DNA of 64,000 nucleotides from Planctomycetota bacterium (lineage in GTDB: Bacteria > Planctomycetota > UBA1135 > UBA2386), in contig JANQJF010000128.1 of the NCBI GenBank assembly GCA_028281765.1, positions 1-64,000 on the forward strand. Reading direction: 5' to 3'. Positions within the stretch are counted from its first letter, which is position 1. Each line of letters starts with the position of its first letter. Below the pieces are notes generated by a model. That model was not told the DNA's origin. It did no database searches and saw nothing but the letters and a program-made list of their open reading frames with translations. Shown here piece after piece: positions 44,106-52,017 of this stretch. The translations under genes were made by a program, and so were the position numbers.

Positions 44106-45349
44106 GCCGCCTCCTCGTCCGCGGTGATGTCCGGGCGATCCCGGAACATGATCCAGAACACCAGCAGGATCGCGCCCGACCCCATCGCCGGCCACCACCA
44201 GAACTCGCCCCAGTCGCGGACGCCATCGTCCGTCGTGCGGTTGACGTGGTTCTCGACCAGCTTCGCGCCCAGGCCGAGACCGAAGCCCTGCGTGACCAAG
44301 ACGAGGAAGCCCTGCGCCTGGCCGCGGATGTTCTCCGGCGCGAACTTGTCGACGTAGATCTGACCCGTGACGAAGAAGAAGTCGTAGCAGATGCCGTGCA
44401 AGAGGATGCCGCCCAGCACCATCCAGCGCACCTGGTCATCGGCGGCCTCCGCGAACAGGACGTATCGCGCGACCCACGCCAACATGCCGATCGCGATCAT
44501 CTTCTTGACGCCGAGGCGCGCGAAGAACGCCGGCATCAAGATCATGAAGACGACCTCAGCCATCTGACCGTAAGCCATCTTGCCCGGCACCTCCGCGTCG
44601 GTGTAGCCGATGCCCTTCAAGAACACGGGCGCCTGCTGGTAGTACGCCGCGAGCGGAATGCAGATCAGGAACGACGAGATCACGAACACCAAGAACGACG
44701 GATCCCGCAGGAGCGCGATCGCGTCGAAACCGAAGATCTCGCCGATCGAGACCTGCTTCCCTTGAAGCGGCGGTGGCGTATGCGGCAAGAACAGCGAGTA
44801 CACGCCGAGCGTCAGCGACGCGGTGCCCGCGACGTAGAACTGCACGGGGCTGTCCGCGCTCTCCGTGATCTGGTTGAGGAGTAGACCGGCCGCGATCCAA
44901 CCGAACGTCCCGAATACGCGGATGATCGGGAACTGACGCTCCTGATTCGTCACGTGGTGGAATGCCAGCGTGTTCGTCAGCCCGAGCGTCGGCATGTAGC
45001 ACAGCATGTGCCCGGCGAGCACCCACACGAGCAGGTTCGGGTTGGCCGACTCGGTCGCGATCATCGGGGCCGCGAACATGCACGCGCCGCCGAGGAAGTG
45101 CATCGCCGCCAGCACGATCTGGGTCGGGAAGAACCTGTCGGCGATCACGCCGAGAAACAGCGGCGAAACCACGGCCGCGATCGGCCCGACCGTGTAGGCC
45201 CACCCCACCGTGCTCGTGACCTGGTCCTCGGTCCAACCGACGGCCCCGATGAAGTTGCCGACCGTGACATACCAGCTCCCCCAGATGAAGAACTGGAGGA
45301 ACATCATGATCGAGAGGCGGGTGCCGATGGCGGAGGAGCTTCCGGTCAT
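44102..45349 (-). CDS. MFS transporter, nucleoside:H+ symporter-like
   Basis: A 415-residue protein with 12 predicted membrane helices. RLSIMMFLQFFIWGSWYVTV at the N terminus and the helix-4 region TNTLAFHHVTNQERQFPIIR followed by FGTFGWIAAG match the nucleoside:H+ symporter (NupG/XapB) branch used by many planctomycetes and Bacteroidetes for nucleosides or sugars. It is coupled by a four-base overlap to the TIM-barrel gene, so the cargo is probably that enzyme's substrate or product. Upstream lies the long palindrome at 45406-45559, which may affect its transcription. Confidence 0.9.
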   Translation of the reverse strand: MTGSSSAIGTRLSIMMFLQFFIWGSWYVTVGNFIGAVGWTEDQVTSTVGWAYTVGPIAAVVSPLFLGVIADRFFPTQIVLAAMHFLGGACMFAAPMIATESANPNLLVWVLAGHMLCYMPTLGLTNTLAFHHVTNQERQFPIIRVFGTFGWIAAGLLLNQITESADSPVQFYVAGTASLTLGVYSLFLPHTPPPLQGKQVSIGEIFGFDAIALLRDPSFLVFVISSFLICIPLAAYYQQAPVFLKGIGYTDAEVPGKMAYGQMAEVVFMILMPAFFARLGVKKMIAIGMLAWVARYVLFAEAADDQVRWMVLGGILLHGICYDFFFVTGQIYVDKFAPENIRGQAQGFLVLVTQGFGLGLGAKLVENHVNRTTDDGVRDWGEFWWWPAMGSGAILLVFWIMFRDRPDITADEEAA

Positions 45350-45405
45350 GGACCAGAGAATGCGGGAGGACGGGGTAGAGGTCTACCTTCCTCCCCCGCG
45401 TGCTC

Positions 45406-45559
45406 CGTGTCCCGGTCCCCGTGGAACCCCGTGTCCCGTTCCGTGAAACGTGAACGTGCCCGTGCCCGTGTCCGAAAACGTGTGCCGCCTGGCGTTTTCG
45501 GACACGGGCACGGGCACGTTCACGTTCTACGGAACGGGTCACGTAGATCGGGACACGGA
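45406..45559. repeat. long palindrome built from two CGTTTTCGG modules, module ends at the centre
   Basis: The left arm (45406-45481) ends GTGCCCGTGTCCGAAAACG. The right arm (45494-45559) begins CGTTTTCGGACACGGGCACG and continues with CGTTCACGTTCTACGGAACG. The inner 44 bp pair almost perfectly around a 12-base loop; the outer edge re-pairs through CCGTGTCCCG/CGGGACACGG. Within each arm, CCCGTG-type hexamers repeat. It lies between the CcsA and MFS genes. The same module occurs at 62587-62711. Confidence 0.88.
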
Positions 45560-45598
45560 CCCCGAGTGCGTGGGACGTGGCGCAGGCGAAAGGCCGGT

Positions 45599-47584
45599 TT
45601 AGCCCGGCGCTGGCTCTTCCTTGACCTCGAGCTGCTCGTCGGCCGGGGCGGCCTTCTCGGCCTTGCCCGCGAGTCGCTCGCGGACCCACGCGACCATCCC
45701 CAGCACCGCGATCGTGCCGCTCGTCCCGTAGAACCAGTAGAGCGCCGTCAGCACCCCCTCGGTCCGTCCGTACGAGTGCAGCCCCTTGCCCAACTCGTTC
45801 ACGTGCCACCACGAGAACGCGACGACTACCGCCGAACCGATGGCCATGATGTTGACGCCGAAGTTCTTGATCATGCCGCCGAGGCGCGCGTGCAGGATCA
45901 TCAGGTACCACAGCACGACCATCAGCGCGCCGTTCTCCTTCGGGTCCCAGCCCCAGAAGCGGCCCCAGCTGTCGTTGGCCCAGATGCCGCCGAGGATCGT
46001 GCCGACGGTCGACAGCAGGACGCCGAAGCAGATCGTGCCGTACACCATCCGGGTGAGACCGTTGTAGAACGGACGGTCGCCCTTCTTGAAGCCGACCAGC
46101 TTGCCGAGCAGGAACACCGCGCCGATCAAGCCTGCGAGGATCCCGGCGCCGTAGCCGAGCGTCACGGTCGTGACGTGCGTCGCGAGCCAGAAGTTCGTAT
46201 CGAGCACGGCGAGCGGCGGATCCATGTTGTCCCGGCGTTCGACGAGTTCGAACTTCATCAGCAGCATCATCATGATCCAGCCTGCCGGTGCGGCGACGGC
46301 CAGCGCGACGCGGCGGCGGTTGATCCACTCGATCACGAGCGCGACGGTCACGACGAAGAACGCGATGAACGGGATCGTGTCGTAGATCTCGAGGACCGGC
46401 GGTCGATCCCGCACGATGCAGCGCCACACGATGCCGGCGCCGACGAGGAGGTTGCCGGCGAGCGTCAGCGCGACGACGCCGCGCGGCAGCCACTTCGACT
46501 TCGGCAGCAGCCAGCTGACGCATAGCACGAAGAAGCCGCCGAGGAACGCGAGCAGCGCCTTGTAGAACGAGTCGAAGCGGTAGTACGCGTACTCGATCTC
46601 GACCTTGCCGTATTCCCCTCGGGCCTCGGCCATCTTCTGCATGTAGCCGCGGAACTCCGCAGCCGCCGCGGTGATCGCCGTCGGATCCGTCAGAGAATCC
46701 GCGAACGCCTCGGCACGCTCGACAGCCGTGATCTGCTCCGCGGTCGCCTGCTGCTCGAACGCGAGCTGGAACAGCTCGCCGACGGACAGCCACTCCGTGG
46801 TATTCGGATCCTTCGGCGGGATCCAGTGCAGGTGGTTGCCCGCACCGCGCACGCCGCGATCAACCTGTTCGATGAAACCCGAGACCGCTTCGCTCGGATT
46901 GGGATCACCGACCACGGCGATCAGCGCTTCGATGTTGCGCAGGACGTCCGAAGTCCGCAGCACCTTCTTGTCGCCGAACAGCTCGCGCAGCTTCGGATCG
47001 TCGGGGATCTCATAGCGCGCGCGCGCGAAGTCGAACGCGTCGCGGAAGTCGAGATACTCGAGATACGCGGAGCCGAGCCCGAGAACCTGGTTTTGGACCC
47101 GCGTCCGGTTCTTCTTCTCAATGCCGCGGTACTCCTCGATCTTGTCGCGCAGCGCCGCGCGCCCCGGCGCGAGCTCCATCATCGAGAAGCGGTCGCGCTT
47201 GCGCTTCTGCTCCGCGAGTTCGTTGAGCCCCAGCGTCTCGAGCACGACCGTGTCCTCGAGCGTGAACGCCGGGAACGTGTCCGCCCATCCCGGGAAGAAC
47301 ATCGTGTCGAGCCCCCAGTCGATCGGCTGGAGCTTCTTGCCCGCGTTGACGCCAAAGGCGGGCTCGTCCGGAAGATGCATCGCCCGCTTGTGGTGGATAC
47401 GGTACATCGCGAACTGCAGCACCGTGTCGAGCGGCTTGACCCGACCGTTCTCCTGGATCGGGAGCACGGCGAGTTCGTCGAGCACCGCCTTCGGCCACGC
47501 CTCACGACGCACGCCGGAGTCCTGTGCGATTCCACAGACGGCGACGAGCGTCGCGGCGAGAACGATTCGTAGCAGAGTCGTCAT
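45599..47584 (-). CDS. ccsA: cytochrome c biogenesis protein CcsA/ResC-like
   Basis: A 661-residue membrane protein of System II cytochrome c maturation, which exports haem and presents it for attachment to apocytochromes. The tryptophan-rich WWD signature (WANDSWGRFWGWDPKENGAL) is at about residues 535-555, with flanking histidines in ATHVTTVTLGYG and MILHARLGG. About eight helices fill the C-terminal half. Unusually, the N-terminal 330 residues form a signal peptide plus a soluble helical extension (AVLPIQENGRVKPLDTVLQF), about twice normal CcsA length; such extended CcsA proteins occur in planctomycetes and Bacteroidetes. It starts four bases after ResB. Confidence 0.94.
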   Translation of the reverse strand: MTTLLRIVLAATLVAVCGIAQDSGVRREAWPKAVLDELAVLPIQENGRVKPLDTVLQFAMYRIHHKRAMHLPDEPAFGVNAGKKLQPIDWGLDTMFFPGWADTFPAFTLEDTVVLETLGLNELAEQKRKRDRFSMMELAPGRAALRDKIEEYRGIEKKNRTRVQNQVLGLGSAYLEYLDFRDAFDFARARYEIPDDPKLRELFGDKKVLRTSDVLRNIEALIAVVGDPNPSEAVSGFIEQVDRGVRGAGNHLHWIPPKDPNTTEWLSVGELFQLAFEQQATAEQITAVERAEAFADSLTDPTAITAAAAEFRGYMQKMAEARGEYGKVEIEYAYYRFDSFYKALLAFLGGFFVLCVSWLLPKSKWLPRGVVALTLAGNLLVGAGIVWRCIVRDRPPVLEIYDTIPFIAFFVVTVALVIEWINRRRVALAVAAPAGWIMMMLLMKFELVERRDNMDPPLAVLDTNFWLATHVTTVTLGYGAGILAGLIGAVFLLGKLVGFKKGDRPFYNGLTRMVYGTICFGVLLSTVGTILGGIWANDSWGRFWGWDPKENGALMVVLWYLMILHARLGGMIKNFGVNIMAIGSAVVVAFSWWHVNELGKGLHSYGRTEGVLTALYWFYGTSGTIAVLGMVAWVRERLAGKAEKAAPADEQLEVKEEPAPG

Positions 47585-47588
47585 ACGT

Positions 47589-48776
47589 CTAGGCCTTCTG
47601 CACCATCTGCTCGGTGCGCACGTAGCGAAACAGCATGCGCGAGAAGTGAATCAACAGTCCGATCGCGATTACGTAGCACGACCACGCCGGCCACTGATCT
47701 GCCGGGTTGGTCACGATTTCGAACACCGTGTAGTGCTTGGTCGCATGCGGGTCGTTCTGCGGACCCCAGTTGGTCTGGAAGAGGATGTGGCCGGACTTGC
47801 GCAGCGGCTTGTTCATCTCGATGCGCTGCGTGGCCTCGGCGTCGCCGTCCCAGATCGTGATGTCGCTCTGGAAGAACTCGGGGCGCCTGGTGCCGGGGTG
47901 GAACGCCATGTCGAAGTCGTCGACGCGGATCTTGAACGGCAGCTCGCGCACTTCCTTGCGGAGCTTGACGCCCCACTGCTTGCCGTCGGCTTCGAACGTC
48001 CACGGGTCGGTCTCGCGCACCGGCTTGTTGTCGGTCGCCCACAGGATTCCGGTCTGCGGCGCCTTGCCGTCGACCCGCGCAGTCGCGTAGCAGCCGGACA
48101 GGTTGACCTCGCGCGACCCGATCGCAGGCTCGCGCTGGTGCAGGTAGTAGCCCTCGACGACCGGCACGCTCACGTTGAACATCGGCCCCTTGCGACGCGG
48201 GCTAGCGTTCAGGATGAAGTCGTGGACGTCGAGTTCGAACGGCAGGTCGGGGTGACGCATCGTCACCTTCTCGCCCGTCCGCAGCCCGATGAACTCGTCA
48301 CCCGGCAGGAGGTACTCCTTCACGTAGCCGTCGTCGAGCACCTCGAACGCAACGACCTCGAGATGGTGCGCGTCCGCATACTCGACGGCCTCGTCCCCTT
48401 CGTAGGCGCCGAGCAAGCCGTGTTCGGCGACCATCAGCGACACCAGACCACTCGCCATCAGCATCGCGATGCCGATGTGCGTGATCAGGATGCCGATCCG
48501 CGACAGCTGCCGGCGCAGGCGCAGGATGCCGCCGACGAGCAGGTTGACCGACAGCAGCGTCATCAAGAGCACGCCTCCGGGCAGCGGCACGTTGATGCCG
48601 TCGAGGCCAGGCACCGGCTGGATCACGAACCACGAGTCGAAGTAGACCTTCTGCGTCTCGTAGAGCGACATCGTCGTCTCTTGGACGATCGTGCCGATCC
48701 AGGTCAGGACGAACATGCCGGCGAGCACGAAGATCGTCAGCTTGAACGACGCGAGCGCATCGATGATTCGCTTCAT
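47589..48776 (-). CDS. resB: cytochrome c biogenesis protein ResB-like
   Basis: A 395-residue partner of CcsA in System II. Three N-terminal helices (LASFKLTIFVLAGMFVLTWI, a second at about 65-82, and ITHIGIAMLMASGLVSLMVA) precede a large periplasmic beta-rich domain (about 120-355), and a last helix lies near 362-380 (WSCYVIAIGLLIHFSRMLF). FQTNWGPQNDP is the conserved ResB-type motif of the soluble domain. The gene start overlaps the preceding lipoprotein stop by four bases, and CcsA follows after four bases, so the three form one translationally linked unit. Confidence 0.93.
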   Translation of the reverse strand: MKRIIDALASFKLTIFVLAGMFVLTWIGTIVQETTMSLYETQKVYFDSWFVIQPVPGLDGINVPLPGGVLLMTLLSVNLLVGGILRLRRQLSRIGILITHIGIAMLMASGLVSLMVAEHGLLGAYEGDEAVEYADAHHLEVVAFEVLDDGYVKEYLLPGDEFIGLRTGEKVTMRHPDLPFELDVHDFILNASPRRKGPMFNVSVPVVEGYYLHQREPAIGSREVNLSGCYATARVDGKAPQTGILWATDNKPVRETDPWTFEADGKQWGVKLRKEVRELPFKIRVDDFDMAFHPGTRRPEFFQSDITIWDGDAEATQRIEMNKPLRKSGHILFQTNWGPQNDPHATKHYTVFEIVTNPADQWPAWSCYVIAIGLLIHFSRMLFRYVRTEQMVQKA

Positions 48777-49888
48777 CGGGCCTCCAGCGAAGTGCAGAAG
48801 TTCGTGAAGTTCTCCTTCTCGGCACGCACCGCGTCACTCGGACCGACCATCTTGATGAAGATCATGTTCGAGTCGTGCTCGCAGACCACGCCGAGGAGTC
48901 CGGCATCGCGGCTCTCGCCGTTCTGGCCCTTGTAGTTGCCGAAGGCCTCGATGAGCACCGAGTCCCGGTCGAGCACCTTGATCGTCGGCAGCGCCGCGAT
49001 CGCGGTCGGGCCGAGGTACGGCTGCCCGATCTCGCCGAGCCAGCGGTTGACGTTGTTGCGCACGCCACCGCCGTTGCCGCTCAGCTGGGAGACCCAACAC
49101 TGCACGGCCGGGTTGGACTTCGGCGCAGCCGTGACCGTGCGGTAACGGCTCCCGCTTGGGACCTCCTGCCAGTCGTCCGGAAGACTCCAGGCGAGGCTGA
49201 GGCGCCCGCCGGACGGCGCTGGCGCGTTCGATCCCGCGCTCTCGAAGTAGAGCGAGTCGCAGAGCGCGAAGAAGTTCTCGCGCTGCTCGACGACCGTCGC
49301 CGAAGGGCCGACGAACTTGACGAACATCGACACGGTCGGGCCGACGGGGATGACGACGCCGAGCAGCGCCGCGTCGTCGATCTTCTCTCCTCGCATGCTC
49401 GTGTAGGCGCCGCGGCACTCGACGAGATGACCGTTCACGCGGCCGTTCATCACCGGGCGCTTCGTCAGCTCGGCGATACCCGCCGCATCGAGCGGCTGCT
49501 GTCCAAATTGGCCTCGCCAGCGGTTCACGTTCTCGCGCAGGTCGCCGCCGGCGACGCTGACCGAACAGTCCCCGTTGCCCGGCGACGCGAAGCTACCCAT
49601 GCGGAACTGGGTCTTCGGCTTCTCGCTCCAGCCGTCCGGGAGCTTCCACCCGAGGGGTGGCAGACTCGGCATGCCACCGCCCCCGGCCGGGCTGTCGCTC
49701 TGCCGCGGCGGTCGCGACGACGAGCTCCCGGTGCCGAATCGCTCGGCGAGGTTGCGACCGAGTCGCAGGTCCTTCTTGACGACGCGCGTCTCGGAGACGT
49801 CCACGACCCGCACGGGCTGCCTCCCGCAGCTCGGCAGGACCACGGCACACGTCGCCGCCAACGGCACAAACATCCAGAATCGACTCAC
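48773..49888 (-). CDS. lipoprotein with tandem duplicated domain
   Basis: About 371 residues with a GTG start (VSRFWMFVPLAATCAVVLPS, read as Met) preceded by GAGAGG at good spacing; lipobox LPSC. The mature protein holds two homologous domains of about 150 residues. The first runs from GWKLPDGWSEKP through ENVNRWRGQFGQQPLD to VKFVGPSATVVEQRENF, and the second from AWSLPDDWQEVP through NNVNRWLGEIGQPYL to IKMVGPSDAVRAEKENF. The family is unknown to me. The ATGA overlap with ResB suggests a function tied to cytochrome maturation or the electron-transfer proteins upstream. Confidence 0.83.
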   Translation of the reverse strand: MSRFWMFVPLAATCAVVLPSCGRQPVRVVDVSETRVVKKDLRLGRNLAERFGTGSSSSRPPRQSDSPAGGGGMPSLPPLGWKLPDGWSEKPKTQFRMGSFASPGNGDCSVSVAGGDLRENVNRWRGQFGQQPLDAAGIAELTKRPVMNGRVNGHLVECRGAYTSMRGEKIDDAALLGVVIPVGPTVSMFVKFVGPSATVVEQRENFFALCDSLYFESAGSNAPAPSGGRLSLAWSLPDDWQEVPSGSRYRTVTAAPKSNPAVQCWVSQLSGNGGGVRNNVNRWLGEIGQPYLGPTAIAALPTIKVLDRDSVLIEAFGNYKGQNGESRDAGLLGVVCEHDSNMIFIKMVGPSDAVRAEKENFTNFCTSLEAR

Positions 49889-49981
49889 GAAAACCTCTCG
49901 GGCCCGTAGTTGCCGGAATGGAACGCAACCGCCGGAGTGCTCTGGGAATTGCACCCCGGGACGCCCGTACCACCCAGCCGC

Positions 49982-52012
49982 TTACTGTATCGAACGAACG
50001 AACTCCCAGATGGCCGCGAACTGTTTCCGGGCATCTCCATCCAGGACCTCGGTAAAGGGTGTACGACCAGCATCATCGGCATATCGAGGCATTCTCGAAC
50101 TCGGATCCAGTCGAATCGGGTCCAACATCCAGCGGAGGAAGAAGTCCCGCCTCAGACGGGCCCCGCTCTGCGCGAGGTTGATGCCCTGCACCTCGAATAC
50201 GGCGAGCGGAGGCGCTTCTCCCACCCCGTGGCAGGTGACGCACGCAAAACCCGCCTCCGCGCCGAGTAGCGTCCGTCCGGCCTTGCTCAGCGGGCCGTCG
50301 ACCGGCTCCGGCTCCGCCATCGACGGCGGGTGCCCGTGCATCGCCGCGAGGCCGATCGCGAGTCCCTCGGCGAACTGCGGGAAGGTGGGCATCCGCGCGT
50401 GCAGCCAGGGCCGTGGACGCTCCTGGACCCGGCCCGCGAAGAACTCCTCGAGCCAGTCCGAGCGCAATTTGTCCCCGGCCCAGGTCAGGTCGGGGCGGTG
50501 CTGGGCGACGTGGGTGCCGCCATCCTCGTCGTTCTCCTCGAGCTCCAGGGCTTCGAGCAGGCCGATCCTGCGGGTCCAGTCGTCGGTCCGCCCGTCGAGC
50601 ACGTGGCAGGCCGTGCAGCGGCGCTCCTCGATCTGGCGCGCGACGATCTCGGCGGCGGCCGCCTGGTAGAGCGCTCCCGGGGCCTCCCGACCGAACGCGC
50701 GGACCGCCGCGAGCTCGTCTCGGCTCCAGCCGAAGTCCGGCGCCGCGCCGCGCGCAGCCGCGGTCTCCGCGAGGCAACCCCCGGTGCGATTCGCGAAGGC
50801 CTGCCGCAACGGCTTGGCGTCGCTCGCTCCCTCGATCGAACCGAGGGCATGACAGTCGGCACAGCCGCGCGCGGTGAAGAGCGTCCGCCCGCGATCGGGA
50901 TCGCCACCGGCAGTCACGAGCGCATCGCCCTTGGTGCGCTGCCGCAAGAACTTCGCGAGATGCGCCGCCTCTTCGTGCGACAGGTCGAAGTCCGGCATGC
51001 GGATCGACTCGTCGTGACGCCGCGGATCGCGCAGGAACTCGACGAGCGCGCCCTCGCGGAACTTGTGACCGACGCGACGCAGGTCGACCGGCTGGACCTC
51101 GAGGTCGGGCTCGGGCTCGTCGGCGATCTGATGGCACGCGATGCAGCCGAGGTCGGAGAACAGGTAGGCGCCGATGCTCGCGTCGCCCGCGGGGGCGAGC
51201 CCCCACTTCGGTCCCCGTGTATGAGTCGCGAGGAACGCGGCGAGGTCCGCCGCTTCGCGCGCGACAGTTTCGTCATCGCCGTGCAGCACGCGTGGCATCC
51301 GCGCGTCGGCGCGGTGCGCGCGAGGGTCGCGTAGCCACGACGCGATCCAGCCCGGATCGAGTCGCCGGCCCACGCCGTTCAGCTCGGGTCCCTTCATCCG
51401 GAGCTCCGGCATCGGCAGCGGATGGTTCACCTCGGCGTCGTGGCACGCCGTGCAGCGACGCGTCGCGACGAGCATCCGCCCGTCGCGCAACTGCTCTCCG
51501 AGACGCAGCGATGCGTCGGTCGGATCGTGGCTGAAAACCGTCGGCGGCAGCGGCTCGCGTCCGAACTTGCGACCCTCCCAGAACAGCTGCACCTGCGCCG
51601 GTTTGCCGCGGATGCTGTGGAAGGTCGCGACGATCGCGTGCGCGCCCTTGCGCAGGCGGATCGACTCGCTTGTGACCGGTTGGCCGCTCGCGTTGCGCGC
51701 CTGCAGGACTTCCTCGCCGTCGATCGCCAGCGCGAAGTGACCGATCCCCTGGAACGTGAAGCGGAACCGATCGCGCTGCTCGATCGTCATCGTGCCGCGC
51801 CACTCGGCCTGGAACTGGTCGCGCGACAAGAACGGGGACGCCGGCTCGCGCTCTCCGACGTAGAGCGCAATCGTGCGCGCCACGCGGTCGTCGAACTGCT
51901 GCGGCATCTCGTCCGCGATCGACATCTTCAGATGCAGCCCCGGAACCGCGTCCTGCGCGACTGCAGGAGCTGCGGCGAGAACACAGGCGATGGAACGGAG
52001 AAACGAGCGCAA
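49982..52012 (-). CDS. exported five-haem cytochrome c with PA14-like N-terminal domain
   Basis: About 676 residues. TTG 52012 (LRSFLRSIACVLAAAPAVAQ, read as Met; AGGA upstream) gives a signal peptide. Residues about 25-150 resemble a PA14-type beta sandwich (FRFTFQGIGHFALAIDGEEV). Five CxxCH haem sites follow at about 187, 290, 384, 466 and 591 (CTACH, CIACH, CADCH, CTACH, CVTCH), several with distal ARMP or IRMP methionines as axial ligands. It is a periplasmic electron-transfer protein, next to a DUF6797 protein that ends five bases upstream and to System II maturation genes downstream. Confidence 0.92.
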   Translation of the reverse strand: MRSFLRSIACVLAAAPAVAQDAVPGLHLKMSIADEMPQQFDDRVARTIALYVGEREPASPFLSRDQFQAEWRGTMTIEQRDRFRFTFQGIGHFALAIDGEEVLQARNASGQPVTSESIRLRKGAHAIVATFHSIRGKPAQVQLFWEGRKFGREPLPPTVFSHDPTDASLRLGEQLRDGRMLVATRRCTACHDAEVNHPLPMPELRMKGPELNGVGRRLDPGWIASWLRDPRAHRADARMPRVLHGDDETVAREAADLAAFLATHTRGPKWGLAPAGDASIGAYLFSDLGCIACHQIADEPEPDLEVQPVDLRRVGHKFREGALVEFLRDPRRHDESIRMPDFDLSHEEAAHLAKFLRQRTKGDALVTAGGDPDRGRTLFTARGCADCHALGSIEGASDAKPLRQAFANRTGGCLAETAAARGAAPDFGWSRDELAAVRAFGREAPGALYQAAAAEIVARQIEERRCTACHVLDGRTDDWTRRIGLLEALELEENDEDGGTHVAQHRPDLTWAGDKLRSDWLEEFFAGRVQERPRPWLHARMPTFPQFAEGLAIGLAAMHGHPPSMAEPEPVDGPLSKAGRTLLGAEAGFACVTCHGVGEAPPLAVFEVQGINLAQSGARLRRDFFLRWMLDPIRLDPSSRMPRYADDAGRTPFTEVLDGDARKQFAAIWEFVRSIQ

Positions 52013-52017
52013 GGCCG

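Noticed and set aside
44556..46793. A long minus-strand open frame across the MFS and CcsA genes
   Set aside because: It lies in a different frame from both real proteins and passes through the palindrome; arginine-rich shadow.
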